From: Roseovarius albus | GTDB lineage: Bacteria; Pseudomonadota; Alphaproteobacteria; Rhodobacterales; Rhodobacteraceae | NCBI RefSeq assembly: GCF_900172335.1 | Contig: NZ_FWFX01000001.1 | Location: forward strand, 434,001-498,000 | Direction of reading: 5' to 3' | DNA length: 64,000 nucleotides | Shown: positions 44,524-53,871 of the stretch, piece after piece | Position numbering within the stretch: the first letter of the stretch is position 1 | Layout of the letters: each line of letters opens with the position of its first letter | Made by a program: the position numbers and the translations under genes | Notes under the pieces: generated by a model | The model's database searches: none | Told to the model about the DNA's origin: nothing | What the model saw: the letters and a program-made list of their open reading frames with translations, nothing else

Positions 44524-45527
44524 GCCGTTACGGGGCCTGCATTCTGGATGCAGAGGGATTGCGGTTAACATCTGAAGAAAAGGCGCTATTTTCCAAATCT
44601 AGGCCATTTGGTTTTATTCTCTTTGCACGCAATATCGACACGCCGGATCAGATTCGCGCGCTTTGTGCTGAAATGCGCGAGGCCGCGGGGCATAATGCGC
44701 CAATCCTTATCGATCAAGAGGGCGGGCGCGTGCAGCGCCTGCGGGCGCCTTTGTGGCGTGAATGGCTGCCACCGTTGGATCATGTGGTTGCAGCAGGGGA
44801 TGCCGCTGTTGAGGCGATGTACATCCGTTCACGGATCATGGCGCATGAGCTACTTGATCTGGGTATCGACAGCAATTGTGCGCCGCTCATTGATGTGGCT
44901 TGCGATAAAACCCACCCGTTTTTGAAAAACCGCTGTTATGGCACGGATCCGGCTCAAGTTGCGGCGATTGGCCGAGCTGTGGCGGATGGTCATTTGGATG
45001 GTGGTGTTCTGCCCGTTGCGAAGCACATTCCGGGCCATGGTCGAGCCGCTGCGGACAGCCACTTTGATCTTCCCGTAGTCAATGCACCTCGCTCAGAGTT
45101 AGACACCGTGGATTTTGCACCGTTCAAGGCGCTGAATGACCTGCCGATGGGGATGACCGCGCATCTAGTCTATGAGGCGGTTGATCAGCGCCCGGCAACC
45201 ACGTCACCGATAATGATGGACATCATTCGTAATCAGATTGGTTTCGATGGGTTGATTATGACCGATGATATATCGATGAAAGCGCTAAAAGGGTCTCTTG
45301 CGGACTTATCGAGTGCCTCGTTGGACGCCGGATGCGACGTGATCCTGCACTGCAATGGAACTTTGACCGAACGCGCCGAAGTGGCTGAAGCGTCCGGCGA
45401 GATGACTGAGATCGCGGAAGTGCGTGCAGAACGGGCGCTGAGCGCGCGGAAAGCCTCGCAAGAGGTTGACATTGCGGCCATAGAGGCGAAGCTGGAGGCG
45501 CTGAGTAACAGGCGCGCGGATGGCTGA
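44520..45527 (+). CDS. nagZ: beta-N-acetylhexosaminidase
   Basis: A 335-residue glycoside hydrolase family 3 enzyme of the NagZ type, which removes GlcNAc from muropeptides in the cytoplasm during peptidoglycan recycling. The substrate-binding KHIPGHGRAAADSHFDLPVV carries the catalytic His of the His-Asp dyad, LIDQEGGRVQRLR is the conserved early strand and FDGLIMTDDISMKAL contains the nucleophile Asp. The start at 44520 overlaps the SPOR stop (ATGA). Confidence 0.95.
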   Translation: MSRYGACILDAEGLRLTSEEKALFSKSRPFGFILFARNIDTPDQIRALCAEMREAAGHNAPILIDQEGGRVQRLRAPLWREWLPPLDHVVAAGDAAVEAMYIRSRIMAHELLDLGIDSNCAPLIDVACDKTHPFLKNRCYGTDPAQVAAIGRAVADGHLDGGVLPVAKHIPGHGRAAADSHFDLPVVNAPRSELDTVDFAPFKALNDLPMGMTAHLVYEAVDQRPATTSPIMMDIIRNQIGFDGLIMTDDISMKALKGSLADLSSASLDAGCDVILHCNGTLTERAEVAEASGEMTEIAEVRAERALSARKASQEVDIAAIEAKLEALSNRRADG

Positions 45528-46314
45528 CGAAACATTTGATGAGATGAGCACAACGGAATCGGTGGCGGAGCGCATCGCCTCCGAAGCGTTGATCGTGGAT
45601 GTTGATGGGTTTGAAGGTCCGTTGGACCTGTTGCTGACCCTCAGCCGGACGCAAAAGGTTGATTTGCGCAAAATCTCAGTTTTGGAACTTGCGCGGCAAT
45701 ATTTGGCCTTTGTTGAAAAGGCTAAACGTTTGCGATTGGAATTGGCCGCGGACTATCTGGTGATGGCGGCGTGGTTGGCGTTTCTCAAGTCTCGCCTGCT
45801 GCTGCCTCCTGATCCAACCGAAGAGGGGCCTTCGGGCGAGGAACTCGCAGCGCACTTGGCGTTCCAGTTGGAGCGCTTACAGGCCATGCGCGATGCCGCC
45901 GCCAAGCTGATGGCGCGGGATCAACTGGGCAAGGATTTCTTTGCACGGGGTATTCCTGAAAACGTTGAACGCGTGAAGAAAGTGACCTACACGGCCACGC
46001 TGCTGGATCTGATGCAAGGCTATGCCCGGATCAGAACCAAAGATGAGTTTCGCCCCTATGTCATGGATCGCGATGCAATTTTTACCATGGAGCAGGCCCT
46101 GGAACGCATGCGGGGGCTGATCGGTTTTGCTGGGACGTGGACTGATATCATCAGCTATTTACCGGATGATTTCACATCCGAGCCCGGCCGGCGGCGCAGT
46201 GCAACTGCCTCGACATTTGCGGCCTCATTAGAATTGGCCAAACAGGGCATGGTCGACATCCGCCAATCCGAAACATTTGCGCCGATTGAGCTGCGCCGCA
46301 AGAAAGACAATTGA
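45520..46314 (+). CDS. scpA: segregation and condensation protein A
   Basis: A 264-residue ScpA kleisin that bridges the SMC heads in the bacterial condensin with ScpB. The N-terminal FEGPLDLLLTLSRTQKVDLR block is diagnostic, followed by the helical SMC-binding region (LELAADYLVMAAWLAFLKSR) and a C-terminal winged helix. It overlaps nagZ by eight bases and its stop abuts scpB, so translation is coupled throughout. Confidence 0.95.
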   Translation: MADETFDEMSTTESVAERIASEALIVDVDGFEGPLDLLLTLSRTQKVDLRKISVLELARQYLAFVEKAKRLRLELAADYLVMAAWLAFLKSRLLLPPDPTEEGPSGEELAAHLAFQLERLQAMRDAAAKLMARDQLGKDFFARGIPENVERVKKVTYTATLLDLMQGYARIRTKDEFRPYVMDRDAIFTMEQALERMRGLIGFAGTWTDIISYLPDDFTSEPGRRRSATASTFAASLELAKQGMVDIRQSETFAPIELRRKKDN

Positions 46315-46976
46315 TGTCCGAAGAGAGTGTTACACAAGAAGAAAGCCTGTTTGAGGCGCCACCAATTGCCGAACAAGAACGCATGTGTGAGGCGATCCTT
46401 TTTGCTACGGCTGAGCCGGTCACGGTGAAGGAAATCGAAGCCCGCATGCCACACGGCTGTGACGCGGCCGAAGCCTTGGTGCATTTGCGCAAGCGGTATG
46501 AGGGGCGGGGTGTGAGTGTTGAGAAGGTCGGGGATGCCTGGGCCATGCGCACTGCACCAGATCTTGGATTTCTTATGCAAAAGGAAACGGTTGAGATCCG
46601 CAAGCTCAGCCGTGCTGCGATCGAGACCTTGGCGATTATTGCGTATCATCAGCCGGTCACGCGGGCAGAGATAGAAGAGATCCGCGGAGTCTCAGTCTCG
46701 CGCGGGACTGTGGATCAACTGCTGGAAATGGAGTGGATCCGTTTTGGACGCCGTAAGATGACTCCGGGTCGTCCGGTGACGTTTGTTGTCACGCAGGGCT
46801 TCCTCGATCATTTTGGTCTAGAAAACGCGCGCGATCTGCCAGGGTTGAAGGAACTGCGCTCTGCCGGACTGCTGGACAACCGCCCACCGCCGGGGGCCAT
46901 GCCGCAGTTGGGCGAAGGCGACGAAGACGCAGCAGAAGCAACGGAAGAGGGGCAAAGCGAGTTGTTCGAAGACTGA
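46314..46976 (+). CDS. scpB: segregation and condensation protein B
   Basis: A 220-residue ScpB, the winged-helix partner that dimerises and binds ScpA. Two winged helices are visible: ILFATAEPVTVKEIEARMP and AIIAYHQPVTRAEIEEIRGV, both standard ScpB blocks. The C-terminus is acidic (EGDEDAAEATEEGQSELFED). The ATG overlaps the scpA stop by one base. In many relatives tatABC follows; here a convergent dCTP deaminase gene does. Confidence 0.94.
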   Translation: MSEESVTQEESLFEAPPIAEQERMCEAILFATAEPVTVKEIEARMPHGCDAAEALVHLRKRYEGRGVSVEKVGDAWAMRTAPDLGFLMQKETVEIRKLSRAAIETLAIIAYHQPVTRAEIEEIRGVSVSRGTVDQLLEMEWIRFGRRKMTPGRPVTFVVTQGFLDHFGLENARDLPGLKELRSAGLLDNRPPPGAMPQLGEGDEDAAEATEEGQSELFED

Positions 46977-47038
46977 TCGGGTTTCGACCGTTTGCTCCTA
47001 TCACCACAGATCAGCCGCGCCCTTGATCAAATGCAAAG

Positions 47039-48115
47039 TCAGCTTTTGAAGTGCTTAGAGAGTTTCAGGCCCTGACCCTGATAATTCGAAGCTATATCCG
47101 TGCCATAAAGTTGCTGCGGGATTTCATCCATTTTTTCATAAACCAAGCGGCCTACGATCTGACCATGTTCCAATACAAATGGTGCTTCATGGCAACGCAC
47201 TTCGAGGACGCCGCGAGAGCCTGATCCTCCAGCAGCATCGAATCCAAAGCCCGGATCAAAAAAGCCCGCATAGTGTACGCGGAATTCACCGACCATCGCC
47301 AGATAAGGGGCCATTTCAGCAGCGCAGTCTGGCGGGATGGCGATCGCCTCGCGGCTGACGAGAATGTAGAACGCGCCGGGATCAAGGATGATACGGCCGT
47401 CTGTGGTGTGAACTTCTTCCCAATACTCAGAAGGGTTGTAATGGGCGAGTTTTGACAGATCCACGACGCCGGTGTGGCGTTTGGCACGATATCCGACGAG
47501 GTTGCCGGATTTCGGTTTCAGATCGACTGAAAACCCCAACCCATCTGAAATCACAGGTTCGCCCGAAACGATGGGCGTTCGATGATGAACCTCGAGCAAT
47601 TCTTCGTCTGACAGGATGGTCTTGCCTTGCCGGAATATAATCTGGTTCAGCAGCTGCCCAGGCTGCGCCACGACGGAAAAACTCTGTGGGCAAAGCTCGG
47701 CATACAGCGGTCCATCATAGCTTTCGGGTACGCGATCAAATTCGATGCCCTGATCAGTGATGACTCGGGTCATCAAGTCAAGGCGTCCGATTGAGCTTTT
47801 GGCACTGGCGGCGGCCGTCATGCCCACGGGCAACCGCAGCTGTTCCATCAATGGCACGACATAGACACAGCCTTTTTCGAGTACGGCACCGCCTGCCAGA
47901 GGGATCTGGTGCATCGTCAGTTCTTCCAGCCGCTCAGATACCGTTGAGGACTTACCGGGCAGGAACGAGGCGCGCACGCGATAGGCAATGTCGCCTAGGC
48001 GCAAATCGAGAGATGCAGGCTGAATTTGCTCGTCCAGGATGGGGGAGGAAGCCGAGATACCACCTTCGGCAATCATCTGGTTGATTTGCCGATCTGACAA
48101 AACGCCGGTTTTCAT
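47039..48115 (-). CDS. dcd: 2'-deoxycytidine 5'-triphosphate deaminase
   Basis: A 358-residue tandem-domain dCTP deaminase of the alphaproteobacterial long type. It converts dCTP to dUTP for thymidylate synthesis. Duplicated dUTPase-like folds are recognisable: SPILDEQIQPASLDLRLGD and MTAAASAKSSIGRLDLMTRV in the first half, and YAGFFDPGFGFDAAGGSGSR in the second. Length fits the bacterial tandem form, unlike the 190-residue E. coli enzyme. It lies downstream of tRNA-Pro on the same strand. Confidence 0.9.
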   Translation of the reverse strand: MKTGVLSDRQINQMIAEGGISASSPILDEQIQPASLDLRLGDIAYRVRASFLPGKSSTVSERLEELTMHQIPLAGGAVLEKGCVYVVPLMEQLRLPVGMTAAASAKSSIGRLDLMTRVITDQGIEFDRVPESYDGPLYAELCPQSFSVVAQPGQLLNQIIFRQGKTILSDEELLEVHHRTPIVSGEPVISDGLGFSVDLKPKSGNLVGYRAKRHTGVVDLSKLAHYNPSEYWEEVHTTDGRIILDPGAFYILVSREAIAIPPDCAAEMAPYLAMVGEFRVHYAGFFDPGFGFDAAGGSGSRGVLEVRCHEAPFVLEHGQIVGRLVYEKMDEIPQQLYGTDIASNYQGQGLKLSKHFKS

Positions 48116-48147
48116 GTGCGTTCTCCCTCGACGCCAAGATGCAGATA

Positions 48148-48176
48148 CAAAAACACCCGCCCAAGAAACGGGCGGG
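48148..48176 (-). terminator. rho-independent terminator of tRNA-Pro
   Basis: On the minus strand a seven-base-pair stem (CCCGCCC / GGGCGGG) with a seven-base loop is followed by TGTTTTTG, just past the tRNA 3' end and before dcd. Confidence 0.85.
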
Positions 48177-48188
48177 CGGTTTTGAAAA

Positions 48189-48265
48189 TGGTCGGGCTAG
48201 CAGGACTCGAACCTGCGACCTTCCGTCCCCCAGACGGACGCGCTACCAGGCTGCGCCATAGCCCG
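48189..48265 (-). tRNA. tRNA-Pro (GGG)
   Basis: Read on the minus strand, a seven-base acceptor stem (CGGGCTA / TAGCCCG), D arm, anticodon stem TCCGT/ACGGA around a CTGGGGG loop (anticodon GGG at positions 34-36), variable loop and a TTCGAAT T-loop form a complete cloverleaf. The 3' end carries an encoded ACCA. Length 77 bases. Confidence 0.93.
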
Positions 48266-48328
48266 ACGATTGGCGTTACATACCGCATTTCGCACCGGGA
48301 ACAAGAGGGAATTCCCAAAATTTCCACG

Positions 48329-49033
48329 TTAGCTTGCTGCCTTGCTCTTCTGGCGGTTTGCTACGGCTTGTAGCCGTTCAGCAATCGGGGCAAGGGCGAT
48401 GATTTCTTTATCAGAAAGAGCGCGATTAAGCTGTGCAAGAGCGCTAAGCGCACCGGACGTTGTAGTAATATCGTCACTGGGATCATTTGGGACCGTGACC
48501 TTGGCAGGGCGGAACGCTGGGGCTTCCGCTTTCACCGCTTCTTTGGAAGGTGTCATCACCGGCATTTGTTCAGGAGATGGTTCCTGTAGCGTACTTGCGA
48601 TTACAGGCTCGGCGGCGGTCTCCGTTTCAGGGCTTTTCTGCACAGTGCTCGCCTGAGCTTCAGGAGGTGCTACAGTCTCAGGAGCACTCGGTTGCTCCAC
48701 AACTTTTGACACTGAAGCGGGTTCAGCAGGACCATACAACGTGGCGGCATCACCGTCATCTAGGGGTTGGGAAAGGGCAGTCACATGTTTGATGCCCTCA
48801 GAACGCAGAATCTTTTGCACGCCTTTGATGGTCATTCCATCGTCATGCAGCAGCTTCTTGATACCACCGATCAACCGCATGTCATTGGGGCGATAGTACC
48901 GTCGCCCGCCTGCGCGTTTCACCGGTTTGATTTGGCTGAACTTGCTTTCCCAGAATCGGAGCACATGGGCAGGTGTATCAAGCCAGTCGGCGACTTCGCT
49001 GATTGTTCGAAAGGCATCGGCGGATTTGGCCAT
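48329..49033 (-). CDS. MerR-family transcriptional regulator
   Basis: A 234-residue protein with a MerR helix-turn-helix at the N-terminus (about 10-78; [40 protein letters not shown]), the rest a low-complexity Pro/Glu/Ala-rich tail ending in a short helix ([20 protein letters not shown]). No metal or effector domain is evident. The placement 15 bases downstream of ihfA in a ribosomal/fatty-acid operon is the usual one in Rhodobacterales. Confidence 0.88.
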   Translation of the reverse strand: MAKSADAFRTISEVADWLDTPAHVLRFWESKFSQIKPVKRAGGRRYYRPNDMRLIGGIKKLLHDDGMTIKGVQKILRSEGIKHVTALSQPLDDGDAATLYGPAEPASVSKVVEQPSAPETVAPPEAQASTVQKSPETETAAEPVIASTLQEPSPEQMPVMTPSKEAVKAEAPAFRPAKVTVPNDPSDDITTTSGALSALAQLNRALSDKEIIALAPIAERLQAVANRQKSKAAS

Positions 49034-49048
49034 AACCGTTTCCCGATG

Positions 49049-49351
49049 TTATTTCTTGTTCCCTGCGGCAACGCGGTCCTTCATCAGGTGTGAAGGGCGG
49101 AAGGTCAGAACGCGGCGCGGATTGATCGGGACTTCTTCGCCGGTTTTGGGGTTACGACCTACGCGGGCCGTTTTTTGGCGGACAGAGAACGTCCCAAAGG
49201 AAGAGATTTTGACCTGCTCCCCTTTCACAAGGGAATCAGAGATGTGATCGAGAACACTTTCGACCAACTGGGCAGAATCATTTCGCGACAGGCCCACTTC
49301 GCGAAAGACGGCCTCGCTCAAATCCATTCGGGTTAATGTTTTATCACTCAT
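49049..49351 (-). CDS. ihfA: integration host factor subunit alpha
   Basis: A 100-residue HU/IHF-family DNA-bending protein: [20 protein letters not shown] at the start, the [20 protein letters not shown] block and the arm motif [20 protein letters not shown] with the conserved Pro intercalating the DNA. It forms a heterodimer with IHF-beta. It lies downstream of fabH and upstream of the MerR gene. Confidence 0.95.
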   Translation of the reverse strand: MSDKTLTRMDLSEAVFREVGLSRNDSAQLVESVLDHISDSLVKGEQVKISSFGTFSVRQKTARVGRNPKTGEEVPINPRRVLTFRPSHLMKDRVAAGNKK

Positions 49352-49459
49352 GAAATCCCCTCCGACTGTTGTACGACTTTAGGGCGGAAGGAATTTACGA
49401 GTCAATGTCAACGACTTGGCAGAGGCAGTTTAAGCGATAATTCCCGGTTACTTAGGGGA

Positions 49460-50434
49460 TTACCAGCGCAGAATCACCGCGCCCCAGGCCAATCCGCCGC
49501 CGATTGCCTCGGTCAAAACCAGATCGCCTCGCTTGATTTTGCCCTCGGATACACCAACGGACAGGGCCAAGGGAATCGATGCGGCAGAAGTGTTGCCATG
49601 ATTCTGTACGGTCACCACGACGTTATCCATCGAGATCCCCATCTTCTTGGCGGTGCCTTGAATGATGCGGATATTGGCCTGATGGGGAACGATCCAGTCG
49701 ATATCGCCGCTTGCCAGTCCGGCCTTATCCAGTGCCGCCTCTGCGGTGCTGGCCAGCTTCTCTACCGCCTGGCGGAAGAGGGCGTTGCCCTGCATGCGCA
49801 GCTTGCCCGAAGTGCCTGTGGAGGAGACACCGCCATCAACGAAAAGCATGTCGCGATAACGGCCATCGGAGTTCAAATCAGCAGACAGAATCCCACGATC
49901 ATCAGTTGTGCCATTCCCTTCTTGCGCAGACAGGATCAGAGCACCGGCGCCGTCTCCAAAGAGCACACAAGTCCCGCGGTCGGTCCAGTCCATGATCCGG
50001 CTGAAAGTTTCTGCACCAATCACAAGCACGCGATTGGCCTGACCCGATACCACCATCGCATTGGCATTGGTCAAGGCATACACAAACCCTGCACAGACGG
50101 CCTGAACATCAAAGCCAAATCCGCGTGTCATTCCCAAGCCTTGTTGAACCATTGTCGCAACAGAGGGGAAGGTCAGATCAGGGGTTGAGGTGGCAACGAT
50201 AACGCCGTCTATGTCATCCGCTTGCAAACCGGCGTTTGCCAGAGCCATCGTTGCTGCCCTGATAGCCAAGTCCGAGGTCAATTGTCCCTCAGCCGCAAAA
50301 TGGCGCTGTTCGATGCCGGATCGCGTGCGAATCCATTCGTCTGTGGTATCGAGTATCTTTTCAAATTCCGAGTTCGGAACAATGCGCTCTGGCAGATAGT
50401 GCCCGACGCCTTCGACAACGGCGCGTATAGTCAT
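49460..50434 (-). CDS. fabH: beta-ketoacyl-ACP synthase III
   Basis: A 324-residue KAS III that starts fatty-acid synthesis by condensing acetyl-CoA with malonyl-ACP. The catalytic triad is visible: Cys114 in QAVCAGFVYAL, His in WIVPHQANIRI, Asn in VQNHGNTSAASIPLAL. The start overlaps the plsX stop by four bases. Confidence 0.96.
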   Translation of the reverse strand: MTIRAVVEGVGHYLPERIVPNSEFEKILDTTDEWIRTRSGIEQRHFAAEGQLTSDLAIRAATMALANAGLQADDIDGVIVATSTPDLTFPSVATMVQQGLGMTRGFGFDVQAVCAGFVYALTNANAMVVSGQANRVLVIGAETFSRIMDWTDRGTCVLFGDGAGALILSAQEGNGTTDDRGILSADLNSDGRYRDMLFVDGGVSSTGTSGKLRMQGNALFRQAVEKLASTAEAALDKAGLASGDIDWIVPHQANIRIIQGTAKKMGISMDNVVVTVQNHGNTSAASIPLALSVGVSEGKIKRGDLVLTEAIGGGLAWGAVILRW

Positions 50435-51537
50435 TCAGTTTCACCGTCGTTTGAGATTTCGGTTGGGCCATCCTGCTCAAGCAGCGAAGCAGATGCAACC
50501 CGTGCAGCGAGCTTTTCAGTAAAACCAGTCTCAGCCAGCTGATACGCCAGTTTCACAGCTGCGGAAACGCCAGTTGCATCAGCTGCGCCGTGAGATTTCA
50601 CTACTGTGCCATTGAGGCCCAAGAATACGCCGCCATTGGCGCGGCGTGGATCAACGCGCTTTTTCAAGCGTTGCAACGATGTATAGGCCAGAACCGAGGC
50701 CAGACGTGAGAGAGGGCTGTACTTAAACGCTTCTCGCAGCAGGGTCGAAATCAGGCCAGCTGTGCCTTCGCCGGTTTTCAGGGCGACATTACCGGTAAAG
50801 CCGTCAGTCACAATCACGTCACATGTAGTCCCAGGTAAATCGCGCCCTTCGACGAAGCCGACAAAATCGAAATCTGCGTTGTGCGCATTGGCTGCGATCA
50901 GATCATAGGCCTCTTTCAGTTCAGAACGGCCTTTGTGTTCCTCTGTGCCTACGTTCAACAGACCGACACGGGGGCGTTCCAGCCCGAATCCGTTGCGGGC
51001 ATAAGATGTGCCCATCAGCGCATATTGCATAAGATCCTTGGCATCGGCGCGAATGTCAGCACCACCATCAAGCATGATGTTGAAGTTTTGCGGGTTCTGA
51101 GAGGGCCATAGCACGGCGATCGCGGGGCGGTAAATCCCCGGCAGTTTGCGTAAGCGTACCACAGACATCAGCATCAGTGCGCCGGTGTTGCCGCACGACA
51201 CACAAACCGTTGCCTCGCCATTTCGCACAGATTCGATGGCTGACCACATCGATGTGTCTTTGCCCTGACGCATGATCTGACTGGGTTTGTCAGTCATCTG
51301 AACGACATCACGCGCATCGCGAAGTTCGCACCGCCCTGCAAGATTTTTCTTGCGGGCAACTAGCCGTTTCAGCTCGTCTTTGGGGCCGTGTAGAATAAAC
51401 GCAATGTCTGGGTTTATTTGCGCAGAACTGGAAATACCGGCAACAACTGCTGCCGGTCCTTGATCTCCACCCATGGCGTCAACAGAGATAACTATGCGTC
51501 CGCTTTGAGCGTTGGACTGATCCAAGGCAGAAGTCAT
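50431..51537 (-). CDS. plsX: phosphate acyltransferase PlsX
   Basis: A 368-residue PlsX that forms acyl-phosphate from acyl-ACP for phospholipid synthesis. The N-terminal VISVDAMGGDQGPAAVVAGI block, VSCGNTGALM, and the C-terminal NGGVFLGLNGTVVKSHGAAD are conserved. It lies between rpmF and fabH in the standard order and overlaps the fabH start. Confidence 0.96.
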   Translation of the reverse strand: MTSALDQSNAQSGRIVISVDAMGGDQGPAAVVAGISSSAQINPDIAFILHGPKDELKRLVARKKNLAGRCELRDARDVVQMTDKPSQIMRQGKDTSMWSAIESVRNGEATVCVSCGNTGALMLMSVVRLRKLPGIYRPAIAVLWPSQNPQNFNIMLDGGADIRADAKDLMQYALMGTSYARNGFGLERPRVGLLNVGTEEHKGRSELKEAYDLIAANAHNADFDFVGFVEGRDLPGTTCDVIVTDGFTGNVALKTGEGTAGLISTLLREAFKYSPLSRLASVLAYTSLQRLKKRVDPRRANGGVFLGLNGTVVKSHGAADATGVSAAVKLAYQLAETGFTEKLAARVASASLLEQDGPTEISNDGETE

Positions 51538-51560
51538 GCGGACGCCAATCCCTGTTTAAA

Positions 51561-51767
51561 TTAGGCTGCGTCGTCTTCCAGATCGACTTCGTCTGCCATC
51601 GCGACGACTTCGCGGTCTGCATAGTGACCACAAGCACCGCAAACGTGGTGTGGGCGCTTCAGCTCACCGCAGTTTGGGCACTCATTTGGGTTCGCAGCAA
51701 CCAGTGCGTCATGCGCGCGACGGTTGTTGCGACGTGATTTCGATACTTTGTTTTGTTGGACGGCCAT
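51561..51767 (-). CDS. rpmF: 50S ribosomal protein L32
   Basis: A 68-residue L32 with the usual basic N-terminus ([20 protein letters not shown]) and four cysteines of the zinc ribbon, Cys30, Cys33, Cys43, Cys46, so this is the zinc-bearing (C+) form. It is cotranscribed with plsX and fabH. Confidence 0.97.
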   Translation of the reverse strand: MAVQQNKVSKSRRNNRRAHDALVAANPNECPNCGELKRPHHVCGACGHYADREVVAMADEVDLEDDAA

Positions 51768-51918
51768 GTCGCAACCTCAATTCTAGTGGGTCAGCAGACC
51801 CGTGTTAACAGCTTGATCGGGCTCTTAATCGGTCAAGAGTGCCTGATTCAAGTCCAAATCCCGTGAGAGCGCGAAAATACAGTGAATTCGCCAAGGGGCA
51901 AGTGTTTTTTTGCCACGC

Positions 51919-52473
51919 CTATTCCGGCTTTTCCAGCTTTGCTTTTAGGGCTGAGAGCCCTGCAAAGGGGCGTGTATCTTCATCGGTCATGGGTGTGACA
52001 CCGGGTTCGGCAAAGTTTTGCTGTTCCAGCGCCCCATTCTCGGATCTTGGGTAGTCAGGGAGCGCTAGTGCGAGCGACTCGATCATAATTGATTCGATAT
52101 CGATAACCTCGCCCAGTGGTTCGAGGGTGTCGTCTTCTTGCATCTCGAACCCATCACCGGTTAATTGTTGCTCAGGCATCTTCTTCACGAATAGCCGTGA
52201 GACCGATTGGTCGATACGGGTGGTAACAGGGGCGAGTGTGACGATGCACGGCTGAACAATGGTTGCGCCAAGTTCAGCGCTGATCAGCCAATTCGCCTTG
52301 CCGCTGGCTTTCAATTCGCCAGCAAATCGCAGTTTTCGCAGCCCTTCCAGGCCTAGTGATTGTGCGATTGCATCGCATTTCGCCGAATCTGGCGTCAATT
52401 TGAACGCAACAGGCTTGTGCGGAGACAGCTTTGCAACGTAGTAGGAGGTCGTCGTGTGGGTCTGATCTTGCAT
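51919..52473 (-). CDS. DUF177 (YceD-type) protein
   Basis: A 184-residue DUF177 protein, the family found next to rpmF in many bacteria and connected to 23S rRNA/ribosome maturation. The conserved core CIVTLAPVTTRIDQSVSRLF and a late acidic EPLGEVIDIESIMIESLALA identify it. A 151-base gap separates it from rpmF; the two are probably cotranscribed. Confidence 0.88.
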   Translation of the reverse strand: MQDQTHTTTSYYVAKLSPHKPVAFKLTPDSAKCDAIAQSLGLEGLRKLRFAGELKASGKANWLISAELGATIVQPCIVTLAPVTTRIDQSVSRLFVKKMPEQQLTGDGFEMQEDDTLEPLGEVIDIESIMIESLALALPDYPRSENGALEQQNFAEPGVTPMTDEDTRPFAGLSALKAKLEKPE

Positions 52474-52562
52474 GTTCTTTGGTCTCTAGTTTCTTGAACC
52501 GGTAGGCCACCTTGTTGTAAGCGGGATAAAAGGCCCATGGGGCCGAGTTCAAGAGGGCAGTG

Positions 52563-53018
52563 ATGTTCGCAGTCAAAAAAAGGGTTCTGTCCGGTCTGGG
52601 CGTGTTGGGTTTGATCGCTGTTACAGGATGTAGCGCACAATATAGCAATCATGGCTATGTGCCACCCGAAGAAGAACTCGCTGATCTGGTGGTTGGTGTG
52701 GATAACCGGGCAACCGTTGATGATGTGATCGGTGCCCCGTCGACATCGGGCGTCCGTAGCGATGGAGATTACTACTATATTCGCAGTCGCATCCGGAAAT
52801 ACGGTGTAAAAAAACCAGAAGTTGTTGAGCGTCAGGTTCTTGCGATCAGTTTCAATGAGTCTGACACTATTAAAAATATTGAACGCTTTAGCTTGGCGGA
52901 CGGTAATATTGTGCCGCTCGCACGGCGCGTGACGGAAACGTCAGTTAAGGGGCGAGGCTTCCTCAAGCAACTGCTCGGCAATATCGGCAACTTCGATCCC
53001 AGCGACATCTTGAACTAA
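52563..53018 (+). CDS. bamE: outer-membrane assembly lipoprotein BamE (SmpA/OmlA)
   Basis: A 151-residue lipoprotein with the signal peptide and lipobox LIAVTGC, and the SmpA/OmlA domain (VVGVDNRATVDDVIGAPSTS, DYYYIRSRIRKYG, RQVLAISFNESDTIKNIERF). BamE belongs to the BAM complex that folds outer-membrane beta-barrels. The first of the adjacent GTG/ATG codons is less likely than ATG 52563. It is divergent from DUF177. Confidence 0.9.
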   Translation: MFAVKKRVLSGLGVLGLIAVTGCSAQYSNHGYVPPEEELADLVVGVDNRATVDDVIGAPSTSGVRSDGDYYYIRSRIRKYGVKKPEVVERQVLAISFNESDTIKNIERFSLADGNIVPLARRVTETSVKGRGFLKQLLGNIGNFDPSDILN

Positions 53019-53044
53019 CGTCGCGATCTTGTCATATTTTTCAT

Positions 53045-53070
53045 GTTAAGCAGAACATGTCTTGCTTAAC
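53045..53070. promoter_or_regulatory. imperfect palindrome upstream of the OlsB-like gene
   Basis: GTTAAGCA and TGCTTAAC are perfect eight-base arms around a central ACATGT palindrome, 18 bases before the ATG. It may be an operator or the tail hairpin of bamE; no U-tract follows. Function is inferred from symmetry only. Confidence 0.4.
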
Positions 53071-53088
53071 TGTTGAGGTGTGAAAGGT

Positions 53089-53835
53089 ATGTCGCCAATT
53101 CAAACCGCACGCTATGTCGCCACAATCGCCGAATCAGAAGCCGATGTTCGGGCGGCGCAGGCCTTGCGTTATATGGTGTTCCGTGATGCGGGGGATATGT
53201 CACAGAATTTGGATGCCGACGTATTTGACAAGATCTGCACACATGTCCTTATTCGCGAAGTTAAAACCGGCAAACTGACGTGCTGTTTTCGCATTTTGCC
53301 TTTGTCAAATGGGTCGGAAATTGGACACAGCTACTCGGCGCAGTTTTACGAGTTGTCCGCCTTGAGCGATTTTCAGGGATCGATGGTTGAATTGGGACGT
53401 TTCTGTATACATCCGGATCACAATGATCCCGATATTCTGCGTGTCGCCTGGGGAGCAATGACCCGTTATGTGGATGATAATAATATAGAAATGTTGTTTG
53501 GATGTTCGTCATTCAAGGGCACGGACTCTGACACCTATACAGATTCTTTTGCGATGTTGAAAGATCGCCATCTAGCCCCCCGCAGATGGTTGCCAAGGGT
53601 CAAGGCACCTGCCGTGTTCCGTTTTGCGCAAATTCTGCGGTGGCGCAAACCAGATGCCAAATTGGCGATGTCGCGCATGCCGCCCTTGCTGCGCACATAC
53701 CTTCTAATGGGCGGATGGGTCTCAGATCATGCGGTGGTGGATAACCATATGGATACTTTGCATGTTTTTACGGGGCTCGAGATCAAATCAATTCCGGCGG
53801 CGCGCAAACGATTGTTGCGGGCGGTGGCGCAATAG
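53089..53835 (+). CDS. olsB: OlsB-like acyltransferase (GNAT superfamily)
   Basis: A 248-residue GNAT-fold protein resembling L-ornithine N-alpha-acyltransferase, the first step of ornithine lipid synthesis from ornithine and 3-hydroxyacyl-ACP. Recognisable parts are YVATIAESEADVRAAQALRY, MVELGRFCIHPDHNDPDILR and LFGCSSFKGTDSDTYTDSF, which are typical of OlsB/hemolysin-like acyltransferases. OlsA, the second enzyme, is not adjacent, so the assignment is by likeness alone. It is followed by an ABC-F gene. Confidence 0.75.
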   Translation: MSPIQTARYVATIAESEADVRAAQALRYMVFRDAGDMSQNLDADVFDKICTHVLIREVKTGKLTCCFRILPLSNGSEIGHSYSAQFYELSALSDFQGSMVELGRFCIHPDHNDPDILRVAWGAMTRYVDDNNIEMLFGCSSFKGTDSDTYTDSFAMLKDRHLAPRRWLPRVKAPAVFRFAQILRWRKPDAKLAMSRMPPLLRTYLLMGGWVSDHAVVDNHMDTLHVFTGLEIKSIPAARKRLLRAVAQ

Positions 53836-53871
53836 CTTGACGGCGCAGGGTTGTCGCGATAGCGGCAGAAC

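Noticed and set aside
48116..48373. Open frame of 85 codons across the tRNA-Pro gene
   Set aside because: It is the antisense of tRNA-Pro; its central part (VGLAGLEPATFRPP) is a well-known artefact of translating tRNA genes.
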